Positions 1 through 8,503 of a DNA stretch of 55,217 nucleotides are shown here, in pieces; position 1 is the stretch's first letter, and the number at the start of each line of letters is the position of its first letter. This stretch comes from an uncultured Sphingomonas sp. (GTDB lineage Bacteria; Pseudomonadota; Alphaproteobacteria; Sphingomonadales; Sphingomonadaceae): assembly GCA_913774925.1 (NCBI GenBank), contig CAJYKB010000017.1, positions 1 to 55,217 of the forward strand. The letters are read 5' to 3'. The notes below the pieces were generated by a model that had not been told where the DNA came from, did not search any database, and worked only from the letters and a program-made list of their open reading frames with translations. Position numbers and translations under genes: made by a program.

Positions 1-455
1 CCGGTGCGGACCAGGTCGATGCCGCAGATATGCGCCCAGACGTCGTGCGGGGGGCGGATGCCGGCGATCTCCGGGCGGAACTGCGGATTGCCCAGGATCA
101 GGTCGGGGGGCAGCACGCCCTCCTTCAGGATGCGGCGCTCGCCGTAGATGTCGACCAGAAAGGCGTTGATCGCCTCGACCCGCTGGATCAGCCCCTCCGA
201 CAGCCGCGCCCATTCGTCGGCCAGGAAGACGCGCGGTACGATGTCGAACGGGATTATCCGCTCGCTCGCCTCGCTCTCGCCATAGACGGCGAAGGTGATG
301 CCCAGCTGGCGGAAAGTGGTTTCGGCGGATTGCTGGCGTCGTCGCAGTTCGTCGGGCGGCGTCTCGCTCAGCCAGCGGTGCAGCTCCGCCAGTTCCGTGC
401 GGGTGCCGCCGCCGTTCGGCGCCCCCATGACCTCGTCGAACGCCTGTGTCCCCAT
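1..455 (-). CDS. Circularly permuted ATP-grasp family protein (N-terminal part, runs off the window)
   Basis: This is the first 151 codons of a gene reading leftwards out of the window. The start is an ATG at 455, with a weak GGGG purine run upstream. The visible protein begins MGTQAFDEVMGAPNGG. It contains the conserved block IPFDIVPRVFLADEWARL followed by an arginine-glutamate pair and VDIYGERRILKEGVLP, which I recognise as the N-terminal region of the circularly permuted ATP-grasp family (DUF404/DUF407). In this family the gene is normally followed by an alpha-E protein and a transglutaminase-like protein, often linked to ribosomally made peptides or amide-ligation chemistry. Those partners, if present, lie outside the window. 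The ATP-binding half is not visible, so activity cannot be judged. Confidence 0.85.
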   Translation of the reverse strand, partial: MGTQAFDEVMGAPNGGGTRTELAELHRWLSETPPDELRRRQQSAETTFRQLGITFAVYGESEASERIIPFDIVPRVFLADEWARLSEGLIQRVEAINAFLVDIYGERRILKEGVLPPDLILGNPQFRPEIAGIRPPHDVWAHICGIDLVRT

Positions 456-525
456 TGGTCCCCGTAACGCTCGTGTTGCGATTTCGCCGCATGCTGCGTC
501 ACTTTGCTGCGCCGCACAAGTACCC

Positions 526-2532
526 TTAACGCAGGTCAGCCAACATCCCCGTCGTCAGCACCTGCGGCATCACGCGAGGCCCGGCCGCGCGGGGGGCGTA
601 GAAGAGGTACAGCGGCACGCCGGCACGGTTGTGGCGCTCGATGAAACGGCCCAGCACCGGGTCGCCGTCGGTCCAGTCGCCGACCAGCACAGCGACCTTG
701 TTGCGGCGAAAGGCCTCGGCGGTGGCGGCGGCTTCGATCGCGGTCTTTTCATTGACCTTGCAGGTCAGACACCAGTCGGCGGTAAAATAGGCGAAGACCG
801 GCCGCCCCTCAGCGCGCAGCGCCGCCAGCCGCGTCTCGCTGAACGGCTCCGCGCCGGCGAGCGCGACCTCCTGCTTCGCGGCGGGACGGATCGTCACGAC
901 CGCGGCGATGGCGAGGAGCGCTCCCACGGCCGCGACCCAGCCGCCGCGCGCCAGACCCGCCAGCTGCCGCCGCCCCGCGATCCACAGCGCCAGCGCCAGC
1001 AGCAGCGCAGCGGCGAGCCCCAGCGTCATGCCGTCGACCCCCGCCTGTCGCCCCAGCACCCAGGCGAGCGCGAGCGCGGTCAGGAACATCGGCACCGACA
1101 GGATGCGCCGCACCCGCCCCATCCACGCGCCCGGCCGCGGCAGGCGACGACGCAGCGCAGGGACGAAGCCGATTGCCAGGAACGGCAGCGCGATCCCCAG
1201 CCCCAGCCCGGCGAAGACCAGGATCGCCGCCGCCGCGGGCAGCACCAGCGCCGCGCCCATCGCCCCGGCCATGAACGGCCCGGTACACGGCGTCGCGACG
1301 AAGGCGGCAAGCGCGCCGGTCATGAACGCGCCGGTCGCGCCGCTCTTCCCCGCGAACTGCGGCGTCGGCAGCTCGAACAGCCCGGCGAGGTTGAGCGCGA
1401 TTCCGACCGTCACCAGCAGCAGCACGCCGATGACCCGCGGATCCTGCAACTGGAACGCCCAGCCCGCGCTCGATCCCGCGGCGCGCAAGGCGAGCAGCAG
1501 CGCCCCCAGCGCGACGCACACCGCGACGACGCCCGCCGTATAGGCCAGCGCCTCGGCGCGGGCATGGCGCTCGCTTTCGCCCGAGCGCGCGAGGCCCAGC
1601 GCCTTCAGGCTCAGGATCGGGAAGACGCACGGCATGACGTTGAGCAGCAACCCGCCCAAAACCGCGCCCGCAAAGGCAATCAGCGCCGCCTGCCAGTCGG
1701 CCCCTGCGCGTGGCCCCGCGACTTCGCCCGGCTGCGCGACGATCGACAGGCCGCGCCCGTCGCCCGTGGCCAGCACGCCCGCGATCGTCCCCGTTGCCGG
1801 GGTCGCCGCCCCCTTCGTTTCTACGACGACGCGGTCGCCGTCGCGCGTCACCGTTTGCGGCGCGGGATAGTCGGTCGCCCCCGCGGCGGCGGGATAGAAC
1901 CACGCCTCGCCCAGCGCCGCCTCGCGCGGGTAAGGCACCGACAGGCGCAAGCGGCCACCGACGCGCTGCCAGGTGGCGGCGGCATCCAGCGGTCGCGGCA
2001 ACGCGCCGCGCCACGCATCGAACCGTGCGCGCGTCGCGGGCGCGACCGCCCCGTCGCCGACGGTCAGCACGGTCGACAGCGTCTGCGTCTCGGGCACGCA
2101 GATCTCGGTCGTGCAGACGAGATAATCGATCTTCGCCGCGATCGGCAGCCGCGTCCCCGCGGGCATGCCGGCGGGGATCGTCAGCCGCGTCAGCAGCGCC
2201 CACGGCTTTTCGTAGACGTGGTTCATCAGCCCCGCGATGACGAGCCGCTGCGGCACCGGATAGTCGAGCGGCGCGGCGGTGACGCCCGCCGGCAGCGTCC
2301 AGCCGACGCGGGTCTCCACCCCGGCGTCGCCCGGGTTCTTCCAATAGCCGTGCCACCCCGGCTGCGGGGTCGCCGCGAAGGCGAGCGCCACGTCGCGCCC
2401 CGCGGCGGGGGTCGGACTTTCCGCCAGCAGCTCGATCGCGACGTGCCGCGCCGGCTGCGCCGCGGCGGACAATCCGCAACAGACTGTCACGAGGATGAAA
2501 AGCGCCGCGCGCACAGCTTGCCTGAGCATCAT
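526..2532 (-). CDS. dsbD: DsbD/ScsB-like membrane thiol-disulfide reductase
   Basis: Inner-membrane protein of 668 residues expected to carry reducing electrons from cytoplasmic thioredoxin to periplasmic thiols. I chose the ATG at 2532 because a signal peptide (MMLRQAVRAALFILVTVCC...AAAQ) begins there; longer in-frame versions add only low-complexity sequence. Order of domains: a periplasmic N-terminal DsbC-like domain with a C-x4-C pair (about 140-145); a multi-pass CcdA-like core with paired cysteines in LNVMPCVFP (about 302) and ATPCTGPF; and a C-terminal thioredoxin fold with the active site CLTC at 588-591 in FTADWCLTCK. All three cysteine pairs of the electron relay are therefore present. 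It is divergent from the phoK-like gene with 47 bases between starts. ScsB-type copper-stress reductase is the main alternative name. Confidence 0.9.
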   Translation of the reverse strand: MMLRQAVRAALFILVTVCCGLSAAAQPARHVAIELLAESPTPAAGRDVALAFAATPQPGWHGYWKNPGDAGVETRVGWTLPAGVTAAPLDYPVPQRLVIAGLMNHVYEKPWALLTRLTIPAGMPAGTRLPIAAKIDYLVCTTEICVPETQTLSTVLTVGDGAVAPATRARFDAWRGALPRPLDAAATWQRVGGRLRLSVPYPREAALGEAWFYPAAAGATDYPAPQTVTRDGDRVVVETKGAATPATGTIAGVLATGDGRGLSIVAQPGEVAGPRAGADWQAALIAFAGAVLGGLLLNVMPCVFPILSLKALGLARSGESERHARAEALAYTAGVVAVCVALGALLLALRAAGSSAGWAFQLQDPRVIGVLLLVTVGIALNLAGLFELPTPQFAGKSGATGAFMTGALAAFVATPCTGPFMAGAMGAALVLPAAAAILVFAGLGLGIALPFLAIGFVPALRRRLPRPGAWMGRVRRILSVPMFLTALALAWVLGRQAGVDGMTLGLAAALLLALALWIAGRRQLAGLARGGWVAAVGALLAIAAVVTIRPAAKQEVALAGAEPFSETRLAALRAEGRPVFAYFTADWCLTCKVNEKTAIEAAATAEAFRRNKVAVLVGDWTDGDPVLGRFIERHNRAGVPLYLFYAPRAAGPRVMPQVLTTGMLADLR

Positions 2533-2579
2533 CCGCGGCTCATAGCCGCAACCGATCCCTCTTGCATCAGGCCCGCTCC

Positions 2580-4238
2580 ATGAAAGCGCTAATCGCCGCC
2601 CTCCTGCTGACCACCGCCGCTGCGCCCGCGATCGCCCAGACCGCACCGGCCCCCGCGCCGGCGCCGGCCCCCGCCGCCCCGGCAGCACCACGGACGCCGC
2701 CGAAGCTGATCGTCGCGATCTCGGTCGATCAATTCTCCGCCGATCTGTTCGCGCAGTACCGCAACCGCTTCAGCGACGGCATGGCGCGGCTGGCGGGGGG
2801 CGTGGTCTTCCCGGCGGGCTATCAGAGCCATGCCGCGACCGAGACGTGCCCCGGCCATTCCACGATCCTGACCGGCATGCGCCCCGCGCATACCGGTATC
2901 ATCGCCAACAGCTGGATCGACCAGAAGGCCGGACGCCCGGACAAGACGGTCTATTGCGCGGAGGACGAGCGCGTCGCGGGCAGCGACCACGAAAAATACA
3001 CGCCGTCCGACCTGCACCTGCTGGTGCCGACGCTGGGCGACATGATGAAGCGCGCCGACCCGCGCACCCGCGTCGTCGCGGTCGCGGGGAAGGATCGCGC
3101 GGCGATCATGATGGGCGGGCACACGACCGACCAGATGTGGTTCTGGGGCGGCAAAAGCTTCATCTCGCTGGCCGGGCGTCAGGAGCCAGCGGTCGTCACG
3201 CGTGCCAATACCGCGGTCGCCGCGCTGCTCGCCGCGCCGCAGTCGGCGCTGCCGCTGCCGGGCTATTGCAAGGGGCTGTCGCAGCCCGTGGCGGTCGGTG
3301 GGCAGACGCTGGGCACCGGACGGTTCGAGCGCGAGGGCGGCGACGCCAAGGCGTTCCGCGCCTCCCCCGCGCTGGACGGCGCGGTCTTCGCGCTCGCCGC
3401 CGGGATGATCCAGGACATGAAGCTGGGCCAGGGGCCGGCGACCGACCTGATCGCGATCGGCGCGTCGGCCACGGATTATATCGGCCACTCGCGCGGTACG
3501 CAGGGGGCCGAGATGTGCATCCAGATGGACCAGTTGGACCAGACGATCGGCGGGTTCCTCGCCTTCCTCGACCAGCAGGGCGTGGATTACGAGGTGATGC
3601 TGACCGCCGACCACGGCGCGCACGACATGACCGAGCGGCAGGTGCAGCGCGCGATGCCGATGGAAACCCATCTCGATCCCGCGGCGCTGGCGAAGGGCGT
3701 GGGCACGGCGATCGGGCAGGAACTGGGCGTGGCCGGCCCGGTGCTGCTGGGTGGCGCAGAGGGCGACATCTATGTCGCGGACAGCGTCCCCGCGACGAAG
3801 CGCGACGCGGTGCTCGCCGCGGCGAAGCGCCGTTACCAGGCGATGCCGCAGATCGCCGCCGCCTATACCGGCGCGGAGATCATGGCGACGCGGATGGCCA
3901 CCACCCCGCCCGAGAGCTGGACGCTGCTGGAGCGCACGCGCGCCTCCTACATGCCGGGGCGGTCGGGCGATCTGATCGTGCTGACCCGCCCGCGCGTGAC
4001 CTCGATCATCGCGCCCGCGCCTTATTACGTTGAGACGCACGGCAGCCCGTGGGATTACGATCGCCGCGTGCCGATCCTGTTCTGGCGCAAGGGGATGACC
4101 GCGTTCGAACAGCCGCTGTCGGTCGAGACGGTCGACATCGCGCCGACGCTGGCGGCGACGATCGGGCTGAAGGTATCGGGGCTGGACGGACGCTGCCTCG
4201 ATCTGGACGCGGGTGCGGGGGATACGTGCTCGCGGTGA
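2580..4238 (+). CDS. phoK: PhoK/SPAP-type alkaline phosphatase
   Basis: Secreted phosphomonoesterase of 552 residues that releases phosphate from organic esters in the periplasm or outside. An alanine-rich signal peptide ending AIAQ (residue 20) is followed by a proline/alanine linker. Metal and catalytic motifs of the alkaline phosphatase superfamily are intact: VAISVDQFSADL (metal Asp about 50), HAATETCPGHSTILTG with the catalytic threonine at residue 89, LSATDYxGH-like DYIGHSRG, LTADHGAHDM and VETHGSPWDYDRRVP. From memory, the sequence and numbering closely follow Sphingomonas PhoK, where Thr89 is the nucleophile. The ATG at 2580 is used; an in-frame TTG at 2562 would only add six residues before the signal peptide. 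PhoK is known to act at high pH and has been used to precipitate uranium as phosphate. Confidence 0.93.
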   Translation: MKALIAALLLTTAAAPAIAQTAPAPAPAPAPAAPAAPRTPPKLIVAISVDQFSADLFAQYRNRFSDGMARLAGGVVFPAGYQSHAATETCPGHSTILTGMRPAHTGIIANSWIDQKAGRPDKTVYCAEDERVAGSDHEKYTPSDLHLLVPTLGDMMKRADPRTRVVAVAGKDRAAIMMGGHTTDQMWFWGGKSFISLAGRQEPAVVTRANTAVAALLAAPQSALPLPGYCKGLSQPVAVGGQTLGTGRFEREGGDAKAFRASPALDGAVFALAAGMIQDMKLGQGPATDLIAIGASATDYIGHSRGTQGAEMCIQMDQLDQTIGGFLAFLDQQGVDYEVMLTADHGAHDMTERQVQRAMPMETHLDPAALAKGVGTAIGQELGVAGPVLLGGAEGDIYVADSVPATKRDAVLAAAKRRYQAMPQIAAAYTGAEIMATRMATTPPESWTLLERTRASYMPGRSGDLIVLTRPRVTSIIAPAPYYVETHGSPWDYDRRVPILFWRKGMTAFEQPLSVETVDIAPTLAATIGLKVSGLDGRCLDLDAGAGDTCSR

Positions 4239-4255
4239 TGCTCACGTACAGCGTC

Positions 4256-4405
4256 ACCCCGGACTCGTTCCGGGGTCCACCCGTCATCGCACCTCACCGC
4301 TGCTGAGGTTGCGGCACGGTGGATGCCGGAACAAGCCCGGCATGACGTAGTGCGTGTGGCGGACCGCCTGCCCCATCCACCCATGCCCCCGGCTCGAGGC
4401 CGGGG
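4256..4405. repeat. Three REP-like hairpin repeats in the spacer after phoK
   Basis: Three GC-rich inverted repeats fill the 173-base spacer between two convergent genes. They are 4256-4276 (ACCCCGGA / TCCGGGGT, 5-base loop), 4323-4343 (ATGCCGG / CCGGCAT, 7-base loop) and 4387-4405 (CCCCGGC / GCCGGGG, loop TCGAG). The first two are opposite-orientation members of the same family, flanked by GTCA and CCACC. The third sits six bases from the stop of the leftward asparaginase-domain gene and may serve as its transcript end. Related copies occur in at least seven other spacers in this window. Confidence 0.8.
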
Positions 4406-4411
4406 TGACGG

Positions 4412-4894
4412 TCACACCGCGACGAAGCTGTTGATTGAGCGGTCCTTGCGCACCTTCGCGCCGTCGAAGATCGTGCCGTTCATCGCGATCCACACCCCCG
4501 GCCCCGCCACCTGCGCCGCGGCGAAGGCCATGCCGAGGTTGAAGGTCGCGTCGCTCTCCGCGAAGCGCGCCGGGGCGAGCGCGCCGACCAGCACCACCGT
4601 CTTGCCCGCGACGTCCCCCATCGCCTGCGCGGTGTCGGTCATCGTGTCGGTGCCGTGGGTGACGATCACGCGCTCCTCAGGCGCCTCGCGCACCGCCGCG
4701 ACGATCGCGCGGCGGTCGTCGTCGGTGATCTCCAGGCTGTCCTTGCGCATCAGCTCGGCCACCCGGAACGCCGGCGCGACGCGCGCGGTGCGCAGCAGCC
4801 GCTCCACCACGCTGTCGCCGATCTGATACTCGCTCAGCGCGTCGAAATAGAGCTTGTCGATCGTGCCCCCGGTGGTGAGGATCAGGATGCTCAC
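4412..4894 (-). CDS. Asparaginase-domain protein, half length
   Basis: Protein of 160 residues carrying only the N-terminal catalytic half of the asparaginase/glutaminase fold. Asparaginases are normally about 320-350 residues. It begins (GTG) SILILTTGGTIDK, the first asparaginase signature with the nucleophilic threonine region. The second signature is also present as VIVTHGTDTM with the catalytic Thr-Asp pair. The second domain that completes a normal asparaginase is missing, and the protein ends cleanly at SFVAV. The GTG start overlaps the stop of the upstream M3 peptidase gene by four bases (GTGA), so the two are translationally coupled. Single-domain asparaginase-like proteins of this size exist in other Proteobacteria; whether they hydrolyse asparagine is not something I can state. 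Confidence 0.85.
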   Translation of the reverse strand: MSILILTTGGTIDKLYFDALSEYQIGDSVVERLLRTARVAPAFRVAELMRKDSLEITDDDRRAIVAAVREAPEERVIVTHGTDTMTDTAQAMGDVAGKTVVLVGALAPARFAESDATFNLGMAFAAAQVAGPGVWIAMNGTIFDGAKVRKDRSINSFVAV

Positions 4895-6930
4895 TTCTCC
4901 ACCACCTCCAGCAGGCCGTGCCGTGCCAGCATCGCGGTGGGATCCGCGTCGCGCCCACGGAACGCGCGGAAGCTGTCGGCCGCGGGACGCGTCGCGCCCT
5001 TCGCCAGCACTTCCTCGCGGAAGGCGGTCCCCGTCGCGCGGTCGACCAGCCCCGCCTCGGCGAAGCGCAGGAAGCCGTCCGCCGCCAGCACCTCCGCCCA
5101 GAGGTAGCTGTAATAGCCCGAGGCATAGCCGCCCGCGAAGATGTGCGCGAAGCCGTGCGGGAAGCGGTGCCATTCGGGCGGGCGCGCCACCGACACCTCG
5201 TCGCGCACCGCCTCGATCACCTCCATCGGGTCGCTGCCCAGCGTGCCGAGATGGAGCAGCAGGTCGAACAGCGCGAATTCCAGCTGGCGCACGATGAACA
5301 TCCCCGACTGGAAGCGGCGTGCGGCCACCATCTTCTCGAACAGCTCGGGCGGCAGCGGCGCACCGGTGGCGTGGTGCCCCGACATGCCGGTCAGCACCTC
5401 GCGGTCCCAGGCGAAATCCTCCATCAGCTGGCTGGGCAGTTCCACCGCGTCCCATTCGAACCCGCTGGTTCCCGCGATCGAGGGCCGGTCGACACGGGTG
5501 AACAGGTGGTGGAGGCAATGCCCCGTCTCGTGCAGCAGCGTGACGACGTCGTTGTGGCTCAGCAGCGAGGGCGCGGCGTCGCTGACCGGCGCGAAGTTGC
5601 AGACCAGATAGGCGACCGGCACGCGCACCATGTTGCCGTCGTGGAGCCGCGGGCGCGCCTGCGCCATCCACGCGCCGCCACGCTTGCCGGCGCGGGCATG
5701 GAGATCGAGGTAGAGGCCGGAGAAGACCTCGCCCGCGTCGTCAACCACGTCGAAATATCGCGCATCGGGGTGATAAAGCGCGACGTCGGTGCGCTCGACC
5801 AGCGTGATCCCGAACAGCCGCCCCAGCAGCGCCTGCCACCCGGCAGTGACGCGTTCGACCGGGAAGTAGCCGCGCACTTCCTGCTCGTCGACCGCATAGC
5901 GCGCCTGACGCAGCCGGTTGGCGGCAAAGCCCGCGTCCCACGGCTGGAAGTCGGCGATCCCCAGCGTCTCCGCGGCGAAGGCACGCAATTCTTCCAGATC
6001 GCGTTCCGCGGCGGGGCGCGCCCGCTTGCCCAGATCGCGCAGGAAGGCGAGCACTTCGCCCGCATTGGGCGCCATCTTGGTTTCCAGCGACAGCGCGACC
6101 GGATCGGGGAAGCCCAGCAGCTTCGCCGCCTCGCGCCGCAGCTCAAGGATGCGCGCAATGCGCGGGCCGTTGTCATATTCGCCCGCGTTCGGTCCCTGAT
6201 CCGAGGCGCGCGTGCCATAGGCGCGGTACACCGCGGCGCGCAGCTCGCGATCCTCCGCGAAGGTCAGCACCGCGGTGACGCTGGGCTGCTGGAGCGTGAC
6301 GAGCCAGCCGTCCAGCCCCTTCGCCTGCGCCGCGGCGGCGAACATCGCCTTGTCGGTGTCGGACAGGCCGGCGAGCCGCGCCTCGTTGGTGACATGCTCG
6401 CTCCAGGCATCGGTCGCATCGAGCAGCGCGCTGCCGAACTCCGTCGACAACGTCGACAGCTCGACCGAGATCGCGGCGAAACGGTCGCGAGCGTCCGCCT
6501 CCAGCGCGACGCCGGCCAGCGTGAAGTCGCGGATCGCGTGTTCCACCGCGACCCGGTCCGCCTGCGGCAGATCGGCGAACGCGGGCGAGGCCTGGAGCGT
6601 GGTCAGTACCTCGTACAGGTCGCGGTTCTGCGCCACTGCCATCGAATGCTGGACCAGCTTCTCCTGCCCTGCGGCGTGTGCGACGCGCAGCTCCGGCGTG
6701 TCGGCGACGCCGCGCAGGTGCGACACCGCGGACCACAAGGCGTCGATCGCGGCCTCGGCACGCTCCAGCGGCAGCCACGCCTGATCGAACGTCGTCGGCC
6801 GGTCGCGCGTGACGGTGGCGACCGCCTCGGCATGGCGTGCGATCGCGGCGTCGAGCGCGGGGGCGACGGCGTCCGGAGTCAGCGCGGTGAAGTCAGGCAG
6901 CGCCAGCGGGTCGAGCAGGGTCGAGGTCAT
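4891..6930 (-). CDS. prlC: M3 family oligopeptidase (oligopeptidase A type)
   Basis: Cytoplasmic zinc endopeptidase of 679 residues that degrades short peptides, including cleaved signal peptides. There is no signal peptide. The zinc motif HETGH lies at 467-471, followed about 25 residues later by FEWDAVELPSQ, which supplies the third ligand glutamate as in thimet-type M3 enzymes. The C-terminal pattern FAHIFAGGYASGYYSYLWAE is typical of PrlC/Dcp proteins. Length matches oligopeptidase A (about 680). The ATG at 6930 is preceded by AGGACGA. The gene overlaps the asparaginase-domain gene downstream by four bases, so both are probably made from one transcript. Dcp (dipeptidyl carboxypeptidase) is the closest alternative. 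Confidence 0.92.
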   Translation of the reverse strand: MTSTLLDPLALPDFTALTPDAVAPALDAAIARHAEAVATVTRDRPTTFDQAWLPLERAEAAIDALWSAVSHLRGVADTPELRVAHAAGQEKLVQHSMAVAQNRDLYEVLTTLQASPAFADLPQADRVAVEHAIRDFTLAGVALEADARDRFAAISVELSTLSTEFGSALLDATDAWSEHVTNEARLAGLSDTDKAMFAAAAQAKGLDGWLVTLQQPSVTAVLTFAEDRELRAAVYRAYGTRASDQGPNAGEYDNGPRIARILELRREAAKLLGFPDPVALSLETKMAPNAGEVLAFLRDLGKRARPAAERDLEELRAFAAETLGIADFQPWDAGFAANRLRQARYAVDEQEVRGYFPVERVTAGWQALLGRLFGITLVERTDVALYHPDARYFDVVDDAGEVFSGLYLDLHARAGKRGGAWMAQARPRLHDGNMVRVPVAYLVCNFAPVSDAAPSLLSHNDVVTLLHETGHCLHHLFTRVDRPSIAGTSGFEWDAVELPSQLMEDFAWDREVLTGMSGHHATGAPLPPELFEKMVAARRFQSGMFIVRQLEFALFDLLLHLGTLGSDPMEVIEAVRDEVSVARPPEWHRFPHGFAHIFAGGYASGYYSYLWAEVLAADGFLRFAEAGLVDRATGTAFREEVLAKGATRPAADSFRAFRGRDADPTAMLARHGLLEVVEK

Positions 6931-6984
6931 CGGGTCGTCCTATCGTGATCGGTGAAGGATAGGAACGGGATGCAGGCAGGGGAA

Positions 6985-7004
6985 GGGTTGCCGATCGGCA
7001 ATCC
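6985..7004. promoter_or_regulatory. 20-bp palindrome upstream of the M3 peptidase gene
   Basis: TTGCCGATCGGCAA at 6988-7001 is a perfect 14-bp palindrome, extended by GGG/TCC to about 20 bp with one mismatch. It lies 55 bases upstream of the prlC start, in the 135-base spacer after the alginate-export-type gene. With no loop it is better read as a protein-binding site on DNA than as an RNA terminator. The binding protein is unknown. Confidence 0.4.
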
Positions 7005-7065
7005 GTCATGCCGAACGTGCGAGGCGGGCGACTTCATCCAAACCGGTTGCTGGAGGAAGCGGTGT

Positions 7066-8271
7066 CTACAAGACCCAGTCGAACTGCAGCCACAGCTTCT
7101 TCGTATCCGCGCCGAATCCCTTCGCGCGGTAGTCGGCGTAGCGCAGACTGGCGAGCGTGCGGCCCAGCTTTCCGGCCGCCAGCAGGTCGATCTCGTCGCC
7201 ATATCGCCGCACCAGCCGGTCACTGTCGAAACGGTGGTACACCGCCTGGAGCGACACGCCGCTCCAACGCCCGACCGTCTTCCACCCCCAGCCCGCGCTG
7301 GCGTAAGCGTCGCGGATGCCGTCCGGCGGGGTGGTGGTGAACTTGTCGGCCCAACCCTGAAACTTGAAGATGGCGGACAAGGGCGTCTGGAAACTGGTCA
7401 GCGCCCGGCCATCGTCCGCGCCCAGCACCTCGTAGCCTGCGCCGACGCGGGGACCGTTCAGATCGAGCGCGACGTCCGCGATCCAGTAATCGGCGCTGAA
7501 GCGATTGGGGTTGCGCGCATAATCGGACTGGCGCGCGTAGCTCCCCTGCCACGCCAGCTTCGCGCGGCCGAACGCATGCGATCCGACGAGGCGCGCGCCG
7601 TAGGTCTGGCTCGACAGGCGGAAGCCCTGCAACGCCGCCTCGTCCAGATCGAGCAGGTAGGAATAGCCGGTGACGGTCCCGACCGGCGTCGCGACGCCCA
7701 GCGTGGCGAAGACGGTATTCCCGCCGATCGAGCGCGGGCGTGCCCCGGCACCGTCGATGCCCCAGACGGTCCACACATTCCAGACATAGGTGACGTCGGC
7801 CTTCACCCCCTTCAGCGGTTCGATCTGCGCGCGCACCGCGTCGAAGGTCTGGCCATTGTTGCGGATCGCGGCGCCGCCGACGAACCGCTCGTCCTCCAGC
7901 ATGATCCGCTGCCGCCCCGCGGTGATCGTCGCGCCGGGCGCGCGATACTGGATCTGCGCGCGGTACAGGCCGATGCTCTCCGGATCGCCGATCAGCGGGC
8001 GGATCGTCGCCGATCCCTCCACCCCGTTGTAATAGTCGCCGACGATGGCGAGGTTGCCCTGCGCCTCCGCCAGCGCCGACCAGCGCCCGCTCGTCGCCTC
8101 CACACCGGAGCGGACGCGCACCGTCACCGCGTCCGAATCCTGCGGCAGCCCGTCCTGCTCGACATGCTCCTCGCGCAGCCGTGCCTCGACCAGCGGCTTC
8201 AGCTTGACCGTCTCCGCCGCGACCGGCGCGACGGTGGCGAGCAACAGGCATGGGACGGCGAGAAAGCGCAT
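7066..8271 (-). CDS. Alginate-export-type outer membrane beta-barrel
   Basis: Protein of 401 residues with a clear signal peptide (MRFLAVPCLLLATVAPVAA). The mature part is made of alternating short beta-strands with aromatic girdles, such as GLYRAQIQYRAPG, SVQAVYHRFDSD-like SLQAVYHRFDSD and a final strand KKLWLQFDWVL ending in a hydrophobic residue. This pattern, with TAGRQRIMLEDERFVGG, is what I recognise as the alginate-export (AlgE-like) porin family widespread in Sphingomonadaceae. In those bacteria most members are not tied to alginate, so the transported substrate is open. No strong ribosome binding site is visible before the ATG at 8271. It reads toward the M3 peptidase gene on the same strand. 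Confidence 0.75.
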   Translation of the reverse strand: MRFLAVPCLLLATVAPVAAETVKLKPLVEARLREEHVEQDGLPQDSDAVTVRVRSGVEATSGRWSALAEAQGNLAIVGDYYNGVEGSATIRPLIGDPESIGLYRAQIQYRAPGATITAGRQRIMLEDERFVGGAAIRNNGQTFDAVRAQIEPLKGVKADVTYVWNVWTVWGIDGAGARPRSIGGNTVFATLGVATPVGTVTGYSYLLDLDEAALQGFRLSSQTYGARLVGSHAFGRAKLAWQGSYARQSDYARNPNRFSADYWIADVALDLNGPRVGAGYEVLGADDGRALTSFQTPLSAIFKFQGWADKFTTTPPDGIRDAYASAGWGWKTVGRWSGVSLQAVYHRFDSDRLVRRYGDEIDLLAAGKLGRTLASLRYADYRAKGFGADTKKLWLQFDWVL

Positions 8272-8341
8272 GAAAGGAAAATCCCGGTGGGTAGGGCGGC
8301 CCTCCTACAGCTTTCCTGGTAAGCGAACAGTCACCATGCCG

Positions 8342-8503
8342 TTAGTCGGCGCCGCCGCCACCCCCGCCCCGCGCGTTCATCCGGCAGCGATCCGAGCAAT
8401 ATCTGACCTGGTCCCAGTCGCGCGCCCATTTCTTGCGCCAGGCGAACGGACGCTGGCACACCGCGCAGGTCTTCGTCGGCAGATGCGGCTTGCGGTGGGT
8501 CAT
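8342..8503 (-). CDS. DUF2256 mini zinc-finger protein
   Basis: A 53-residue protein beginning MTHRKPHLPTKTCAVCQRPF and continuing AWRKKWARDWDQVRYCSDRC, then a glycine-rich tail. The C-x2-C and C-x3-C pairs and the WRKKW-RDWD core are the hallmarks of DUF2256, a small treble-clef-like zinc-binding family. Its ATG overlaps the stop of the upstream flavoprotein gene (ATGA at 8500-8503), so it is the last gene of that operon. DUF2256 genes are, from my knowledge of genome neighbourhoods, often close to cryptochrome/photolyase genes, and one lies in the same strand block here. Biochemical function is unknown; a nucleic-acid or protein binding role is inference. Confidence 0.9.
   Translation of the reverse strand: MTHRKPHLPTKTCAVCQRPFAWRKKWARDWDQVRYCSDRCRMNARGGGGGGAD

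Noticed and set aside
2562..2579. TTG start for phoK six codons upstream
   Set aside because: It would place polar residues before an otherwise normal signal peptide, and the ATG at 2580 reproduces the known family numbering.
295..2583. 762-residue open frame on the + strand
   Set aside because: It lies opposite the dsbD-like gene, is arginine-rich low complexity without any domain, and has no ribosome binding site. It is a GC-skew shadow.
4918..6948. 676-residue open frame opposite the M3 peptidase gene
   Set aside because: The M3 gene has full catalytic motifs; the opposite frame is Arg/Gln/His-rich shadow sequence.
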